A DNA stretch of 45,111 bases, from the NCBI RefSeq assembly GCF_000152805.1, contig NZ_CH902578.1, positions 935,822-980,932 on the forward strand, read 5' to 3'. Made by a program: the position numbers and the translations under genes. This DNA comes from Maritimibacter alkaliphilus HTCC2654. GTDB lineage: Bacteria > Pseudomonadota > Alphaproteobacteria > Rhodobacterales > Rhodobacteraceae. The first letter of the stretch is position 1. Every line of letters starts with the position of its first letter. Shown here in pieces: positions 30,312 through 39,208 of the stretch. The notes under the pieces were generated by a model. That model was given only the letters and a program-made list of their open reading frames with translations. It was not told the DNA's origin and made no database searches.

Positions 30312-30931
30312 CAGCCCTGCATCCGCGCCGACAGCCTGAGCGCGTGGGACGGATCGTCCGCCGCCACCGGCATCACCGGGTCATAGGCCACGCGGATCAG
30401 GTCCGCGATTTCCGGCCGCAGCATCGTCACCCCGCTCTCGGTGTGCTTGGCGAGCGGCGAGGTCTCGGCGAACGCGCCCTCGCCCCATGTCAGCATGATC
30501 TGCGCGGCCTGCATCAGCCCGACGGTGTCGGCGGGCAGCTTCTCCATCCCGCCGCCCATGCGGACGAAGGCGAAAGCGGCCTTGATCGCCCCCGCCTCGT
30601 CAAAGCGGAAGGTCCGGTATTGCACCGCGTCGGCCTTGGCGAGCTTGGACACGATCCGGTCGATGTCGGGGATCATCTTGTCGAGGTTGGGCACCCCCGA
30701 CAGTTCCGACCAGTCGCGCAGGAAGAAGAGCATCAGGTTCGTACCGATCTCCATATCCGTCTCGGCCATGGGGTGCCCGGCGAATGTGGTCACCGCCTCG
30801 ATACAGCCCTTGAGCATCCTGAGCGTCTCGTCCTCGACGCCGAACACCACGGGCGCGATGGGGCGCCCCCAGCGCGCGAAACTGTAGCGCCCCTGTCGGG
30901 TGAAAAGGCTCTCGATCTCGTCCGGTGTCAT
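30311..30931 (-). CDS. Uncharacterised soluble protein upstream of thpR
   Basis: The 206-aa product begins MTPDEIESLFTRQGRYSFARWGRP and shows no signal peptide or membrane segment. It has a conserved-looking core (PVVFGVEDETLRMLKGCIEAV, then LMLFFLRDWSELSGVPNLD) and is mostly helical by eye. GAGGAG stands before the ATG at 30931, and the stop overlaps the thpR start as TGATG, so the two are coupled. I do not recognise a catalytic motif. It looks like a full-length real gene rather than a fragment. Confidence 0.75.
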   Translation of the reverse strand: MTPDEIESLFTRQGRYSFARWGRPIAPVVFGVEDETLRMLKGCIEAVTTFAGHPMAETDMEIGTNLMLFFLRDWSELSGVPNLDKMIPDIDRIVSKLAKADAVQYRTFRFDEAGAIKAAFAFVRMGGGMEKLPADTVGLMQAAQIMLTWGEGAFAETSPLAKHTESGVTMLRPEIADLIRVAYDPVMPVAADDPSHALRLSARMQG

Positions 30932-30980
30932 GGCAGCACTCCTCACCGGGCGGGATACCCGCTCACATGGCGAATGACAA

Positions 30981-31760
30981 CTACCGGGCCCCGATCTCTT
31001 GGATGGCAGCGGGGAGCGGGCCGTCGGTATCGCCGTAAATCTCGGCGTCCATATTCTCCTTCGCGATGCCGATCACGATCCGGTCGCCCGCGTCCGACAC
31101 CGCGACCACCACGTAATTCGTTTCGCATTCCAGCTTTTCGCAGGCGCGCGCCACGATCCAGCCATCCTGCATTTCGAACGGTCCGCCCAGTTCGGCATTC
31201 TTCTCGGCCAGCGCCACCATGTCGGGCGGCATCATGTTGGCCAAGTGCCCCTGAAGCTCGCCCGCGCCGAAGAAGTCGAAGGCATAGCGCTCGAGCCAGA
31301 AGGCGCCCGGCTCGCCCGGTGTCCAGCCGATCGGCTCCGGGCCTTCCTGCACCCGGCTGATCGCCTCGCCGTCATAGATGAACGACACGGGCCCCGCGCC
31401 CACGTCCGCCGACGGGATCGTGACCTTGGCGCCCGCCGGCACTTCGGTCATCTCGAACCCTTCCGCGCAGGTGCCGAACACCTCGGAAAACGCCACGCCC
31501 TCGTCCGAGAGCTTGGCCCAGACGTATTCGGTGGCACAGGCATTTCCACCTTGCGAGACGGACACGAGCAGCCAGTCGTGAAGCGCCGCTTCGATGAAAG
31601 CGTAATAGGGGTTCGATGGCAGTTCGATCACCTCGCCCTGGAACATCAGGCCCTTTTCCATTTCGCCCAGCGGGGCGATCTCGACCTCCCCGAACCGGGT
31701 GTCCATCGCCGCCAGCGGTGCCGCGATCAGGGCCATCAGCCCGGCGAGTATCCAACGCAT
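30981..31760 (-). CDS. Secreted protein of unknown function
   Basis: The 259-aa product has a signal peptide (MRWILAGLMALIAAPLAA) and a periplasmic mature part with four cysteines (NACAT, GTCAEG, RACEKLEC), which may pair. It reads as two related halves, each with a beta-rich segment and a GEPGAFWLERYAFDF-type stretch in the second. GAGGAGA lies before the ATG at 31760; the frame open upstream to 31976 runs through the gene-end module. It precedes the 30311-30931 gene by 49 bp. Function unknown. Confidence 0.75.
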   Translation of the reverse strand: MRWILAGLMALIAAPLAAMDTRFGEVEIAPLGEMEKGLMFQGEVIELPSNPYYAFIEAALHDWLLVSVSQGGNACATEYVWAKLSDEGVAFSEVFGTCAEGFEMTEVPAGAKVTIPSADVGAGPVSFIYDGEAISRVQEGPEPIGWTPGEPGAFWLERYAFDFFGAGELQGHLANMMPPDMVALAEKNAELGGPFEMQDGWIVARACEKLECETNYVVVAVSDAGDRIVIGIAKENMDAEIYGDTDGPLPAAIQEIGAR

Positions 31761-31850
31761 GTCCTGTCTCCTCACATGGCGCACCGTCCGGCACGCTGCC
31801 GCATCAACGCAGCAAGACCGCGAAGGGTTCAATCGCACGCGCCGGTCCCT

Positions 31851-31971
31851 CTTCTCTGGTCCGAAAATACCTCGGGGGAGCTTGAGGGGGCAGCGCCCCC
31901 TCATTCCACTAAACAATCGCGGCGGCGCAGCCGACGCGCGGGTCGACCGGGCGCAAGCCCGGGCGAAACCG
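31851..31971 (-). terminator. Gene-end module, copy 3, downstream of the acyl-CoA synthetase
   Basis: On the minus strand after the gene come CCGGGCTTGCGCCCGG (31948-31963), further small GC hairpins, then a 7-bp stem (GAGGGGG/CCCCCTC, 31884-31902), followed by AAGCTCCCCCGAGGTATTTT and CGGACCAGAGAAG (to 31851). The tail matches copies at 6997 and 16660. This module accounts for most of the 212-bp gap 31761-31972. It is probably an imperfect terminator, possibly with other mRNA 3'-end roles. Confidence 0.55.
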
Positions 31972-31972
31972 A

Positions 31973-33580
31973 TCACCGCGCACCCGGATCACGCAAGGAC
32001 CGCCGCATGATCTTGCCCGTCGCGGTCATCGGCAGATCGTCGACGAATTCCACGATCCGCGGCGCCACGTGGGGCGACACCTTTTCGCGCACCCGCTGGA
32101 TGAGACGGTCGGCCAACCCCTCGGTCGCCGCCCCGTCCCTGAGCACCACATAGGCCTTCACCACCTCGCCCCGCGTCTCGTCCGGCACGCCGACGGCGGC
32201 GGCCATCACCACGTCGGGGTGGCCCGTCAGACAGGTCTCGATCTCGGTCGGCCCGATGCGGTAGCCGGCCGAGGTGATGACGTCGTCGTCGCGGCTGACA
32301 TAGGTGAAATACCCATCTTCGTCGCAGACCCCCAAGTCGCCCGTGCGCATCCAGTCGCCCGTGAACTTGGCCGCGGTCTTCTCCGGCAGGTTCCAGTAGC
32401 CCAGAAACATCACCGGATCGGGCCGTTTCACCGCGATCTCGCCCACCGTGCCCGGCGCCACGACCTGCCCCTCGGCGTCGATCACCGCGACCTCGTGCCC
32501 CGGGACCGCCTGCCCCATGCTGCCGGGCTTCACCGCCATCGACCCGGCGCAGGAGGCGAGCACCAGATTGCACTCGGTCTGACCGTAAAACTCGTTGATC
32601 GTCACGCCGAGCGCGTCTTGCGCCCAGGCCAGCAGATCGGCCCCCAGCGCCTCGCCCCCCGACCCGATGGTGCGTATGTCCACGTCCTCCGGCACCTCGG
32701 CCTGCCGCATCAGTTTCAGGGCGGTCGGCGGCAGAAACAGATTTCGCACCCGCTGGTCCGCGATCAGCCGATACGCCTCGTCCGCGTCGAACTTGCGCAT
32801 CCGGCAGGATACAAGCCGGACGCCGTGATAAAGGCACGGCATCGCCATATCCATGAGGCCCCCGATCCACGCCCAATCTGCGGGGGTCCAGCCCACATCG
32901 CCGGGATGTGGAAACCCCTCGTGATGCAATTCGACCGACGGAAGATGGCCGATCAGGAACCGATGGGCATGAAGCGCGCCCTTGGGCGGCCCCGTTGTGC
33001 CGGAGGTGTATATGATGACAGCCGGGTCTTCGGCCCCCACCGGCACGGGATCGACCGGGCTCGCCGCTTCGACCTCGGCCCAGAAGTCGCGCCCCGTGCC
33101 GCCGCCCACGGCGAACACCTGGGCCAGATCGGGCAGTTCACCCCGGACCGCGGCAAGCTTTTCGGCCCCTGCCGCATCCGTGACCACCGCTTTCGTCCCG
33201 CTATCGGCCAGCCGGAAGGCCAGCGCATCGGGACCGAAAAGCGAAAAGAGCGGGATCGAGATACCGCCCCGCTTCCACGTCGCGAGGTGCGCGATAAGGG
33301 TTTCGGGCGACTGGCCCAGCAGCACGCCGACCCGATCCCCCCGCCCGACGCCCGCATCGGCAAAGGCCCCCGCCAGCCGGTCGGAGGCGTCTTTCAACTC
33401 GCCAAAGGTCCAGTCGCGCGTCTCGTGCCCCACATGGGTCACCGCCACGCGTCCGGGTTCGTCGCGCGCCCAGCTGTCGCAGCAGGCGTCGGCCATGTTG
33501 AACCCGTCAGGCACGGTCCAGCGGAACGCGCGCCTGAGCGCCGCCCAATCGCCCGGCCCCTCGACGACCCGCCGGTTCAT
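31973..33580 (-). CDS. AMP-dependent acyl-CoA synthetase
   Basis: The 535-aa enzyme has the ATP-binding signature YTSGTTGPPKGALHAH, the NEFYGQTECN motif, the hinge TGDLG, and the C-terminal catalytic lysine in TATGKIMRRSL (Lys523). The sequence resembles the acetyl/medium-chain acyl-CoA synthetase branch (DVGWTPADWAWIGGLMD), so the substrate is probably a short or medium fatty acid; this cannot be fixed by eye. The ATG at 33580 overlaps the stop of the upstream lipoprotein as ATGA; the open frame reaching 34051 lies over that gene in another frame. It ends at a gene-end module. Confidence 0.92.
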   Translation of the reverse strand: MNRRVVEGPGDWAALRRAFRWTVPDGFNMADACCDSWARDEPGRVAVTHVGHETRDWTFGELKDASDRLAGAFADAGVGRGDRVGVLLGQSPETLIAHLATWKRGGISIPLFSLFGPDALAFRLADSGTKAVVTDAAGAEKLAAVRGELPDLAQVFAVGGGTGRDFWAEVEAASPVDPVPVGAEDPAVIIYTSGTTGPPKGALHAHRFLIGHLPSVELHHEGFPHPGDVGWTPADWAWIGGLMDMAMPCLYHGVRLVSCRMRKFDADEAYRLIADQRVRNLFLPPTALKLMRQAEVPEDVDIRTIGSGGEALGADLLAWAQDALGVTINEFYGQTECNLVLASCAGSMAVKPGSMGQAVPGHEVAVIDAEGQVVAPGTVGEIAVKRPDPVMFLGYWNLPEKTAAKFTGDWMRTGDLGVCDEDGYFTYVSRDDDVITSAGYRIGPTEIETCLTGHPDVVMAAAVGVPDETRGEVVKAYVVLRDGAATEGLADRLIQRVREKVSPHVAPRIVEFVDDLPMTATGKIMRRSLRDPGAR

Positions 33581-34032
33581 TTCGCGTAGACGGTCAGCGT
33601 GTGAAGCCCTGCGAGCCCCACTTCGAGAAGCCTGAGCGCCGGAAGCGATATCCGGCTTCCTGCGGTGGCCGGCCCTTCGATCGGCCTGAGTTCGAGGTTC
33701 ACCGACTTGCCGTTCGCGGCCTCGACCCGGCCTTGCGTCACCGACGAGACCAGTGGCGTGTCCATCCAGATCCCCGGATCGGTCGGGCTGCCCAGCGTCG
33801 CGACCGTGGTGCCCAGCGATCGCTCGCCCGCCGGCTCCGGCGTCGCGACCGCCGCCGCGCGCTCTTCGTCCGTCGTGGTGTCGAAGGCATCCTCGGTCCG
33901 CGCATCGGCAGGCGGCGCGACGGTGGTGACCGTCGACCCCTCGGGTTTCACATTCGCGGCAGGTTGCAGAAAGGCCGGGCCGTTCGCACAGCCTGCAAGC
34001 CCAAGAAAACCAATGAGAACCAGTCGTTTCAT
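33577..34032 (-). CDS. Small lipoprotein coupled to an acyl-CoA synthetase gene
   Basis: The 151-aa product has a lipoprotein signal ending LAGC (Cys15), then a Thr/Ala/Glu-rich probably unfolded stretch (to about residue 75) and a C-terminal part with [19 protein letters not shown]. The similar roseobacter proteins I recall carry a D-galactarate dehydratase label, which the short sequence does not support. The ATG at 34032 fixes the signal; an open frame to 34128 overlaps divergent moaA. Its stop overlaps the synthetase start. Function unknown. Confidence 0.75.
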   Translation of the reverse strand: MKRLVLIGFLGLAGCANGPAFLQPAANVKPEGSTVTTVAPPADARTEDAFDTTTDEERAAAVATPEPAGERSLGTTVATLGSPTDPGIWMDTPLVSSVTQGRVEAANGKSVNLELRPIEGPATAGSRISLPALRLLEVGLAGLHTLTVYAK

Positions 34033-34115
34033 GGGCTGAGCATACGACCAAGGCACTGGCAGGCCAAGCGCCGATACCGCTTGCCCCGACCGCTGCGCGC
34101 TCTTACGTTCACGGT

Positions 34116-35127
34116 ATGGCAGATGCACCTCTCATCGACCCGTTCATGCGCCCGATCACCTACCTCAGGCTGTCGGTGACGGACCGCTGCGATTTCCGCT
34201 GCACCTACTGCATGGCCGAGAACATGACGTTCCTGCCGAAAAAGGAACTCCTGACGCTCGAGGAACTCGACCGCGTCTCGACGGCCTTCATCGGCCTCGG
34301 CGTGCGCAAGCTGCGCATCACGGGGGGGCGAGCCGCTCGTGCGGCGCGACATCATGGATTATTTCCGCGCCATGTCGCGCCACCTGACATCCGGCGCGCT
34401 CGACGAACTCACGCTCACCACCAACGGCTCGCAACTCGAACGGTTCGCGGGCGACCTGGCGGATGCGGGCGTGCGCCGCGTGAACATCTCACTGGACAGC
34501 CTCGACCCGCAGAAATTCGCCGACATCACCCGGCGCGGCGACCTGTCGAAGGTGATCCGCGGCATCGACGCGGCGCAGGAGGCGGGGCTTCGCATCAAGA
34601 TCAACGCGGTGGCGCTGAAGAACTTCAACGATGTCGAACTGTTCGAGCTGACCGAATGGTGCGCCCGCCGCGACATGGACCTGACGTGGATCGAGGTCAT
34701 GCCGATGGGCGACATCGGCAACGAGAACCGGCTCGACCAATACTGGCCCCTCACCGACCTGCGCGAGCGTCTTGAAGAGCGGTACACGGTGACCCCGCTC
34801 GCCGAACGCTCCGGCGGCCCGGCACGCTACGTGCGGCTCGAGGAAACCGGGCAGAAGATCGGCTTCATCACGCCGCTCACGCATAATTTCTGCGAAAGCT
34901 GCAACCGGGTCCGCATGACCTGCACCGGCGAGCTTTACATGTGCCTGGGGCAAGAGGACCGCGCCGACCTGCGCCAGCCGCTGCGCGATCATCCCAACAC
35001 CGACGAACCGCTTGTCGCCGCGATCCGCGAAGCGATCACGCGCAAGCCCAAGGGCCACGACTTCGACTATTCCCGCCAGCGCGCGGACGGTCAGGTCTCG
35101 CGCCACATGAGCCACACCGGGGGCTAA
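34116..35127 (+). pseudogene. moaA: GTP 3',8-cyclase MoaA, frameshifted by one extra G
   Basis: MoaA starts molybdenum-cofactor synthesis from GTP with two Fe-S clusters. The N-terminal frame has the radical-SAM motif CDFRCTYC (Cys25, Cys29, Cys32) and runs to RKLRITGG. There a run of seven Gs (34322-34328) shifts the frame; six would restore the conserved [10 protein letters not shown]. The second frame carries the rest, including [13 protein letters not shown] (second cluster) and the C-terminal GG. With one base removed the protein is 336 aa, normal length. Both halves are well conserved, so this is either a recent mutation or a sequencing error in a homopolymer. It is divergent from the lipoprotein gene. 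Confidence 0.88.
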
Positions 35128-35137
35128 GAGAACCGAG

Positions 35138-35310
35138 CCTTTCGCTTCGGAGCCGCCGTCGCCTGAGACCAAGGGGACGGAGACGGGTGGGACGATCCAC
35201 CGAAATCGACGAGGGGCCCCGGCTTGCCGGGGATACGTCTATTTCGGTTGAACGGCACGACCGGCTCTGTCGTCGCAGGATCAGGCGACGGCGGATCCCC
35301 AAGCGAAAGG
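35138..35310. repeat. 173-bp imperfect palindrome (fold-back element) behind moaA
   Basis: The outer arms CCTTTCGCTT (35138-35147) and AAGCGAAAGG (35301-35310) are exact complements. Next come CCGCCGTCGCCTGA and TCAGGCGACGGCGG, then 32-base segments of equal length matching at about half their positions, then ACCGAAAT.GACG against CGTC.ATTTCGGT, and a CCCCGG/CCGGGG apex around CTTG (35223-35226). The arms are symmetric to within one base. It fills most of the 271-bp moaA/amidohydrolase gap; the rest contains GTGCGGC/GCCGCAC (about 35356-35373), maybe a hairpin for the amidohydrolase end. No protein is convincingly coded. Confidence 0.75.
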
Positions 35311-35398
35311 TTTTTCGCTTTGGTGAGCCGGAGCCACCCTACTCCAGAATAGAGCGTGCGGCGTCAGCCGCACTCAATCTAACAACGCCACGCAGCCC

Positions 35399-36565
35399 TC
35401 ACGCCGCCGGCATCCGCCGTTCCACGATCTCGGCCCACCAGCTACAGCCTGCCGGGATCGCTTCGTCGTTGAAGTTGTATTCCGGATGATGCACCGGCGC
35501 CGTGTCGCCGTTTCCGACGAGAATATAGGCCCCCGGCCGCGCCTCGAGCATATAGGCGAAGTCCTCGCCGCCCATGATCGGGTCGGCCTCGGCGGTCTCC
35601 TGCCCCGTCACCGCCTGCGCCACTTCGGCGGCGAAGGCGGTCTGTTCCTCGGAATTCACCATGACCGGATAGCCCGGCAGATAGGTGAACTGCGCCCGTG
35701 CCCCGAACCCGGCGGCGATGCCTTCGGCCAGAGCCTTCACCCGCTCCGGCGCGGCTTCGCGCACGTCGGCGTCATGGGTGCGGATCGTGCCTTTCATATG
35801 CACGCGCTGCGGGATGACGTTGTAGCTGTCGCCCTCGGTCTGCATCGTCGTGACGCTCACCACCACATGCTTCACCGGGTCCACATTGCGGCTCGCGATG
35901 GTTTGGAGCGCGACGATCACATGGCTCGCCACCACGGTCGGGTCCACGCCCTCATGCGGCTTGGCGGCATGTCCGCCCTTGCCTTCGATCGTCAGGTCGA
36001 ACTGGTCGGTGGCGGCGAAGAACCCGCCTGCGCGGATCTGAAACTGCCCCACGGGAACGCCGGGCCAGTTGTGCATCCCGTAGACCTCCTGAATACCCCA
36101 GCGGTCCATCATCCCGTCTTCGACCATCTCGCGACCGCCACCGCCGCCCTCTTCGGCAGGCTGAAAGATCACGACGCAGGTGCCGTCGAAATTGCGCGTC
36201 TCGGCCAGATATTGCGCCGCCCCCAGCAGCATCGAGGTGTGCCCGTCATGACCGCAGGCATGCATCTTGCCGTCCGTGCCAGAGGCATAGGGCAGCCCGG
36301 TCGCCTCCTTGATCGGCAGGGCATCCATGTCGGCGCGCAGCCCGATGACCTTGCCCGCCGTGTCGCTCTTGCCCTTGATGACGCCCACGACCCCGGTGCG
36401 TCCGATCCCTTCGACCACCTCGTCGCAGCCGAAGGCGCGGAGTTTCTCGGCCACCAGCGCGGCGGTGCGGTGGGTGTCGAACAGAAGTTCGGGGTTGGCG
36501 TGAATGTCCTGTCGCCACGCGGTGATGTCACCGTGCAGTTCGGCGAAGCGGTTCTTGATGGGCAT
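35399..36565 (-). CDS. M20 family amidohydrolase (hippurate hydrolase type)
   Basis: The 388-aa metallopeptidase-family enzyme has the metal-site motifs HACGHDGHTSMLLGAA (about residues 102-117), QPAEEGGGG (about 136) and MGGEDFAYML near 345, with the lid domain between (FDLTIEGKGGHAAKPHEGVD). Such enzymes remove acyl groups from N-acyl amino acids. AGGAG precedes the ATG at 36565; the frame is open to 36613 without support. It ends before the fold-back element and begins 54 bp downstream of ruvB. The acyl substrate is not determined. Confidence 0.93.
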   Translation of the reverse strand: MPIKNRFAELHGDITAWRQDIHANPELLFDTHRTAALVAEKLRAFGCDEVVEGIGRTGVVGVIKGKSDTAGKVIGLRADMDALPIKEATGLPYASGTDGKMHACGHDGHTSMLLGAAQYLAETRNFDGTCVVIFQPAEEGGGGGREMVEDGMMDRWGIQEVYGMHNWPGVPVGQFQIRAGGFFAATDQFDLTIEGKGGHAAKPHEGVDPTVVASHVIVALQTIASRNVDPVKHVVVSVTTMQTEGDSYNVIPQRVHMKGTIRTHDADVREAAPERVKALAEGIAAGFGARAQFTYLPGYPVMVNSEEQTAFAAEVAQAVTGQETAEADPIMGGEDFAYMLEARPGAYILVGNGDTAPVHHPEYNFNDEAIPAGCSWWAEIVERRMPAA

Positions 36566-36619
36566 GAGGGTCTCCTTTGCCCGGAATCTGTGCCCGGACC
36601 CTCTGACAGTCAAGCGGCC

Positions 36620-37648
36620 TCAGTCCTCGAAAAGCGAGCCTTGTCCGGGCGCACGCGGCGCCTCCAGCCCCAGATGCCGCCATGCCAGATGGCCCAGCAT
36701 CCGCCCGCGCGGGGTGCGCTGGATCAGGCCCTGTTGCAGCAGATAGGGCTCGATCACCTCTTCCAGCGCATCCCGACTTTCCGACAGCGCCGCCGCCAGC
36801 GTCTCGATCCCCACCGGGCCGCCGCCGTAGTGCTCGGCCATCAGCGTCAGATAGCGCCGGTCGGCCCCGTCGAGGCCCAGATGATCGACCCCGAGCCGTG
36901 TCAGCGCGTTGTCCGCAATCGCCCGCGTGATCCGCCCGTCGCCCTCGACCACGGCGAAGTCCACGACCCGGCGCAAAAGCCGCCCGGCGATGCGCGGCGT
37001 GCCGCGCGCGCGCTTGGCGATCTCCAATGCGCCGTCTTCATCGGCGGGCGCGCCCAGCTTGATCGCGTTCTTGGTCACGATGCTGTGGAGTTCCTCGACC
37101 GTGTAGAATTGCAGCCGCGTCGGAATGCCGAAGCGGTCGCGCAATGGCGTGGTCAACAGGCCGAGCCGCGTGGTGGCACCGACCAAAGTGAAAGGCTGCA
37201 ATTCGATCCGCACGGTGCGCGCCGCCGGCCCCTCGCCGATCACGAGGTCCAGTTCGAAATCCTCGAGCGCCGGGTAAAGCACCTCTTCCACCACCGGGTT
37301 CAGACGGTGAATCTCGTCGATGAACAGCACATCGCGCGCTTCGAGGTTCGTCAGGATCGCCGCCAGATCGCCCGCTTTGGCCAGCACCGGGCCGGAGGTC
37401 ATGCGGAAATTCACGCCCAATTCGCGCGCCATGATCTGCGCCAGCGTTGTCTTGCCCAGACCGGGCGGGCCGTGAAACAGGGCGTGATCCATCGCCTCGC
37501 CTCGCCGCCGCGCGCTTTCGATGAACACGCTCAGGTTCGCGCGGGCCTCGGCCTGCCCGATGAAATCGGCGAGCGTCTGGGGCCGCAGGGCGCGGTCCAC
37601 ATCCTCGGCCATCGGCTCGGGGCGCAGGGTGGGATCAGGCTCGGTCAT
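36620..37648 (-). CDS. ruvB: Holliday junction branch migration helicase RuvB
   Basis: The 342-aa AAA+ motor has Walker A in [16 protein letters not shown] (about residue 60), Walker [10 protein letters not shown], the [16 protein letters not shown] sensor/finger region, and a C-terminal winged helix ([11 protein letters not shown]). With RuvA it drives branch migration of Holliday junctions. GAGGAG lies only a few bases before the ATG at 37648. It is third in the ruvC-ruvA-ruvB order, 70 bp after ruvA. Confidence 0.98.
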   Translation of the reverse strand: MTEPDPTLRPEPMAEDVDRALRPQTLADFIGQAEARANLSVFIESARRRGEAMDHALFHGPPGLGKTTLAQIMARELGVNFRMTSGPVLAKAGDLAAILTNLEARDVLFIDEIHRLNPVVEEVLYPALEDFELDLVIGEGPAARTVRIELQPFTLVGATTRLGLLTTPLRDRFGIPTRLQFYTVEELHSIVTKNAIKLGAPADEDGALEIAKRARGTPRIAGRLLRRVVDFAVVEGDGRITRAIADNALTRLGVDHLGLDGADRRYLTLMAEHYGGGPVGIETLAAALSESRDALEEVIEPYLLQQGLIQRTPRGRMLGHLAWRHLGLEAPRAPGQGSLFED

Positions 37649-37718
37649 GCTCCTCGCACGCTTTCAAAGGCTCGTCGCCGCGAAGACAGCCCGAGGCTGG
37701 ATGAGCAGCACATTCTCC

Positions 37719-38387
37719 CTACCCCTTCGGCGCGAGCAGCTTCAAGGCCGCGCGGATCAGCTTCGCCGTGTCGAGGTCCGGATCGTCGCCCAGAGCGGTG
37801 GCCACCGCACTCGCCGCCTCACCCGGCCCGTAGCCGAGGTTCGCGAGCGCCGACAGGGCCTCCGGCTGGGCCATGTTCGCGGGCTTAGGAGCCGCTCTGG
37901 GCGCCGCCGCCACCGGGGTCGCATCGCTTTCGACCAGCACGTCCTCGGGCGCGGACACAGTCTGCCCCGCGCCCATCGCCATGATCGTCGGCGCTTTGTC
38001 TTTCAATTCGTTCACGACACGCTGCGCCGTCTTCGGCCCCAGCCCCTTGGCCGCCTTGACCGCGTTCCAGTCGCCCAAGGCGATCGCCCGGCTCACACCG
38101 TCCGCACCAAGCGTGCCGAGGATCGCGGTCGCGGCCTTGGCCCCGATGCCCTGCACCGTCATCAGAAGCCGGAACCACTCCTTCTCGACCAGCGAGGTGA
38201 AGCCGTGCAGTTGCATCAGGTCTTCGCGCACGATCATGTCGGTATAGAGCGCCACCGCCTCGCCCGGCCCCGGCAGGCCGGCGAGCGTGCGGTCCGAGAC
38301 GTGGACGATATAGCCAACGCCGCGCACGTCGATCAGCACGTGATCGTCGCCCTTGTAGTCGATCCGGCCCGACAGCTTCCCGATCAT
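37719..38387 (-). CDS. ruvA: Holliday junction protein RuvA
   Basis: The 222-aa product has the N-terminal OB fold ([20 protein letters not shown]), the tandem helix-hairpin-helix part ([32 protein letters not shown]) and a C-terminal RuvB-binding domain ([20 protein letters not shown]), separated by an Ala/Pro linker somewhat longer than in E. coli. It forms a tetramer on the junction. Its ATG overlaps the ruvC stop as ATGA. Confidence 0.97.
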   Translation of the reverse strand: MIGKLSGRIDYKGDDHVLIDVRGVGYIVHVSDRTLAGLPGPGEAVALYTDMIVREDLMQLHGFTSLVEKEWFRLLMTVQGIGAKAATAILGTLGADGVSRAIALGDWNAVKAAKGLGPKTAQRVVNELKDKAPTIMAMGAGQTVSAPEDVLVESDATPVAAAPRAAPKPANMAQPEALSALANLGYGPGEAASAVATALGDDPDLDTAKLIRAALKLLAPKG

Positions 38388-38890
38388 GCCCGCACCCGTC
38401 CCACGGCCTGCGCGAGCCGGTCGCCCGCCCGCGCGTGATGGGCATGGCAGAGCGCGATAGCCAGTGCATCCGCCGCATCCGGCCCTGCGATCTCGACCCC
38501 CGGCAATTGCAGGCGCACCATATGGTCGATCTGGCGCTTGTCGGCATGGCCCACGCCCACGACCGTCTTCTTGATCGTGTTGGGCGCGTATTCCCCGACC
38601 GACAGGCCCGCGCGCGCCGGGACCAGCATCGCGATCCCGCGCGCCTGACCCAGTTTCAGCGTGCCCGCGCCATCCTTGTTCACGAAGGTCTGTTCCACCG
38701 CCGCCGTGTCCGGGGCGAAGCGCGCGACCACGTCGGTGAGCGCGTCGAACAGGGCCAGAAGGCGGTCACCCAGATCTTCGCCGGTCCCGTGACAGACGCC
38801 GTTCGCGATGTGCGAGATTCGGCTGCCGGACACGTCGATCACGCCCCAGCCGAGGTTTCTCAGCCCCGGGTCGATGCCCAATACCCGCAT
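38384..38890 (-). CDS. ruvC: Holliday junction resolvase RuvC
   Basis: The 168-aa nuclease keeps all four acidic catalytic residues: Asp7 (LGIDPG), Glu66 (AAVEQTF), Asp138 and Asp141 ([11 protein letters not shown]). It cuts the Holliday junction. The ATG at 38890 gives the family start [10 protein letters not shown]; a frame open to 39052 is unsupported. A GGGG stretch about ten bases upstream may serve as ribosome-binding site. No complete alphaproteobacterial LexA box (GTTC-N7-GTTC) is visible upstream. Confidence 0.97.
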   Translation of the reverse strand: MRVLGIDPGLRNLGWGVIDVSGSRISHIANGVCHGTGEDLGDRLLALFDALTDVVARFAPDTAAVEQTFVNKDGAGTLKLGQARGIAMLVPARAGLSVGEYAPNTIKKTVVGVGHADKRQIDHMVRLQLPGVEIAGPDAADALAIALCHAHHARAGDRLAQAVGRVRA

Positions 38891-39079
38891 GTCGCCGCCC
38901 CTTTTGTTCTGCTTTTGACGAAAAATTAGCACGAAACGCGAACATCTGCCAAGATCAATCCTTCGGGACCGCTCCTCGATTTGCGACCACGAGGGCGAAA
39001 AACGACACCCCGGAAATCGAAACCGACGGTTTTGGCCACCCGGATTCCTCAAGTTATTTCAGGGCCTTAAATGATGCGT

Positions 39080-39115
39080 TAGCTATGCGGAAATGACAGC
39101 CTAGCCATGCAGAAA
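39080..39115 (+). promoter_or_regulatory. Direct repeat TAGCYATGCRGAAA in the ruvC/DUF1127 gap
   Basis: TAGCTATGCGGAAA (39080-39093) and TAGCCATGCAGAAA (39102-39115) match at 12 of 14 positions with a 22-bp period, about two helical turns, which puts both on one DNA face. This suits a dimeric activator or repressor. They lie 94-129 bp upstream of the DUF1127 start. The 318-bp divergent gap 38891-39208 also has a small palindrome AAACCG-A-CGGTTT (39020-39032) and no other gene that I can support. Confidence 0.5.
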
Positions 39116-39208
39116 CTGCATTTGTGCCGGCGCGTGTTTCTCCCTATTTGCACCGGGTCGGGCGTAGATGTTTTCAAAATGCCCATAACTTATGCAAGGA
39201 GCGCCGAA

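Noticed and set aside
38891-38960. A LexA (SOS) box upstream of ruvC
   Set aside because: Only half sites occur (GAAC near 38940, GTTC near 38906); neither has a partner at the required 7-base spacing.
39067-39081. A CtrA-type TTAA-N7-TTAA site upstream of the DUF1127 gene
   Set aside because: The second half is GTTA, not TTAA; one mismatch in a short motif is too weak to call.
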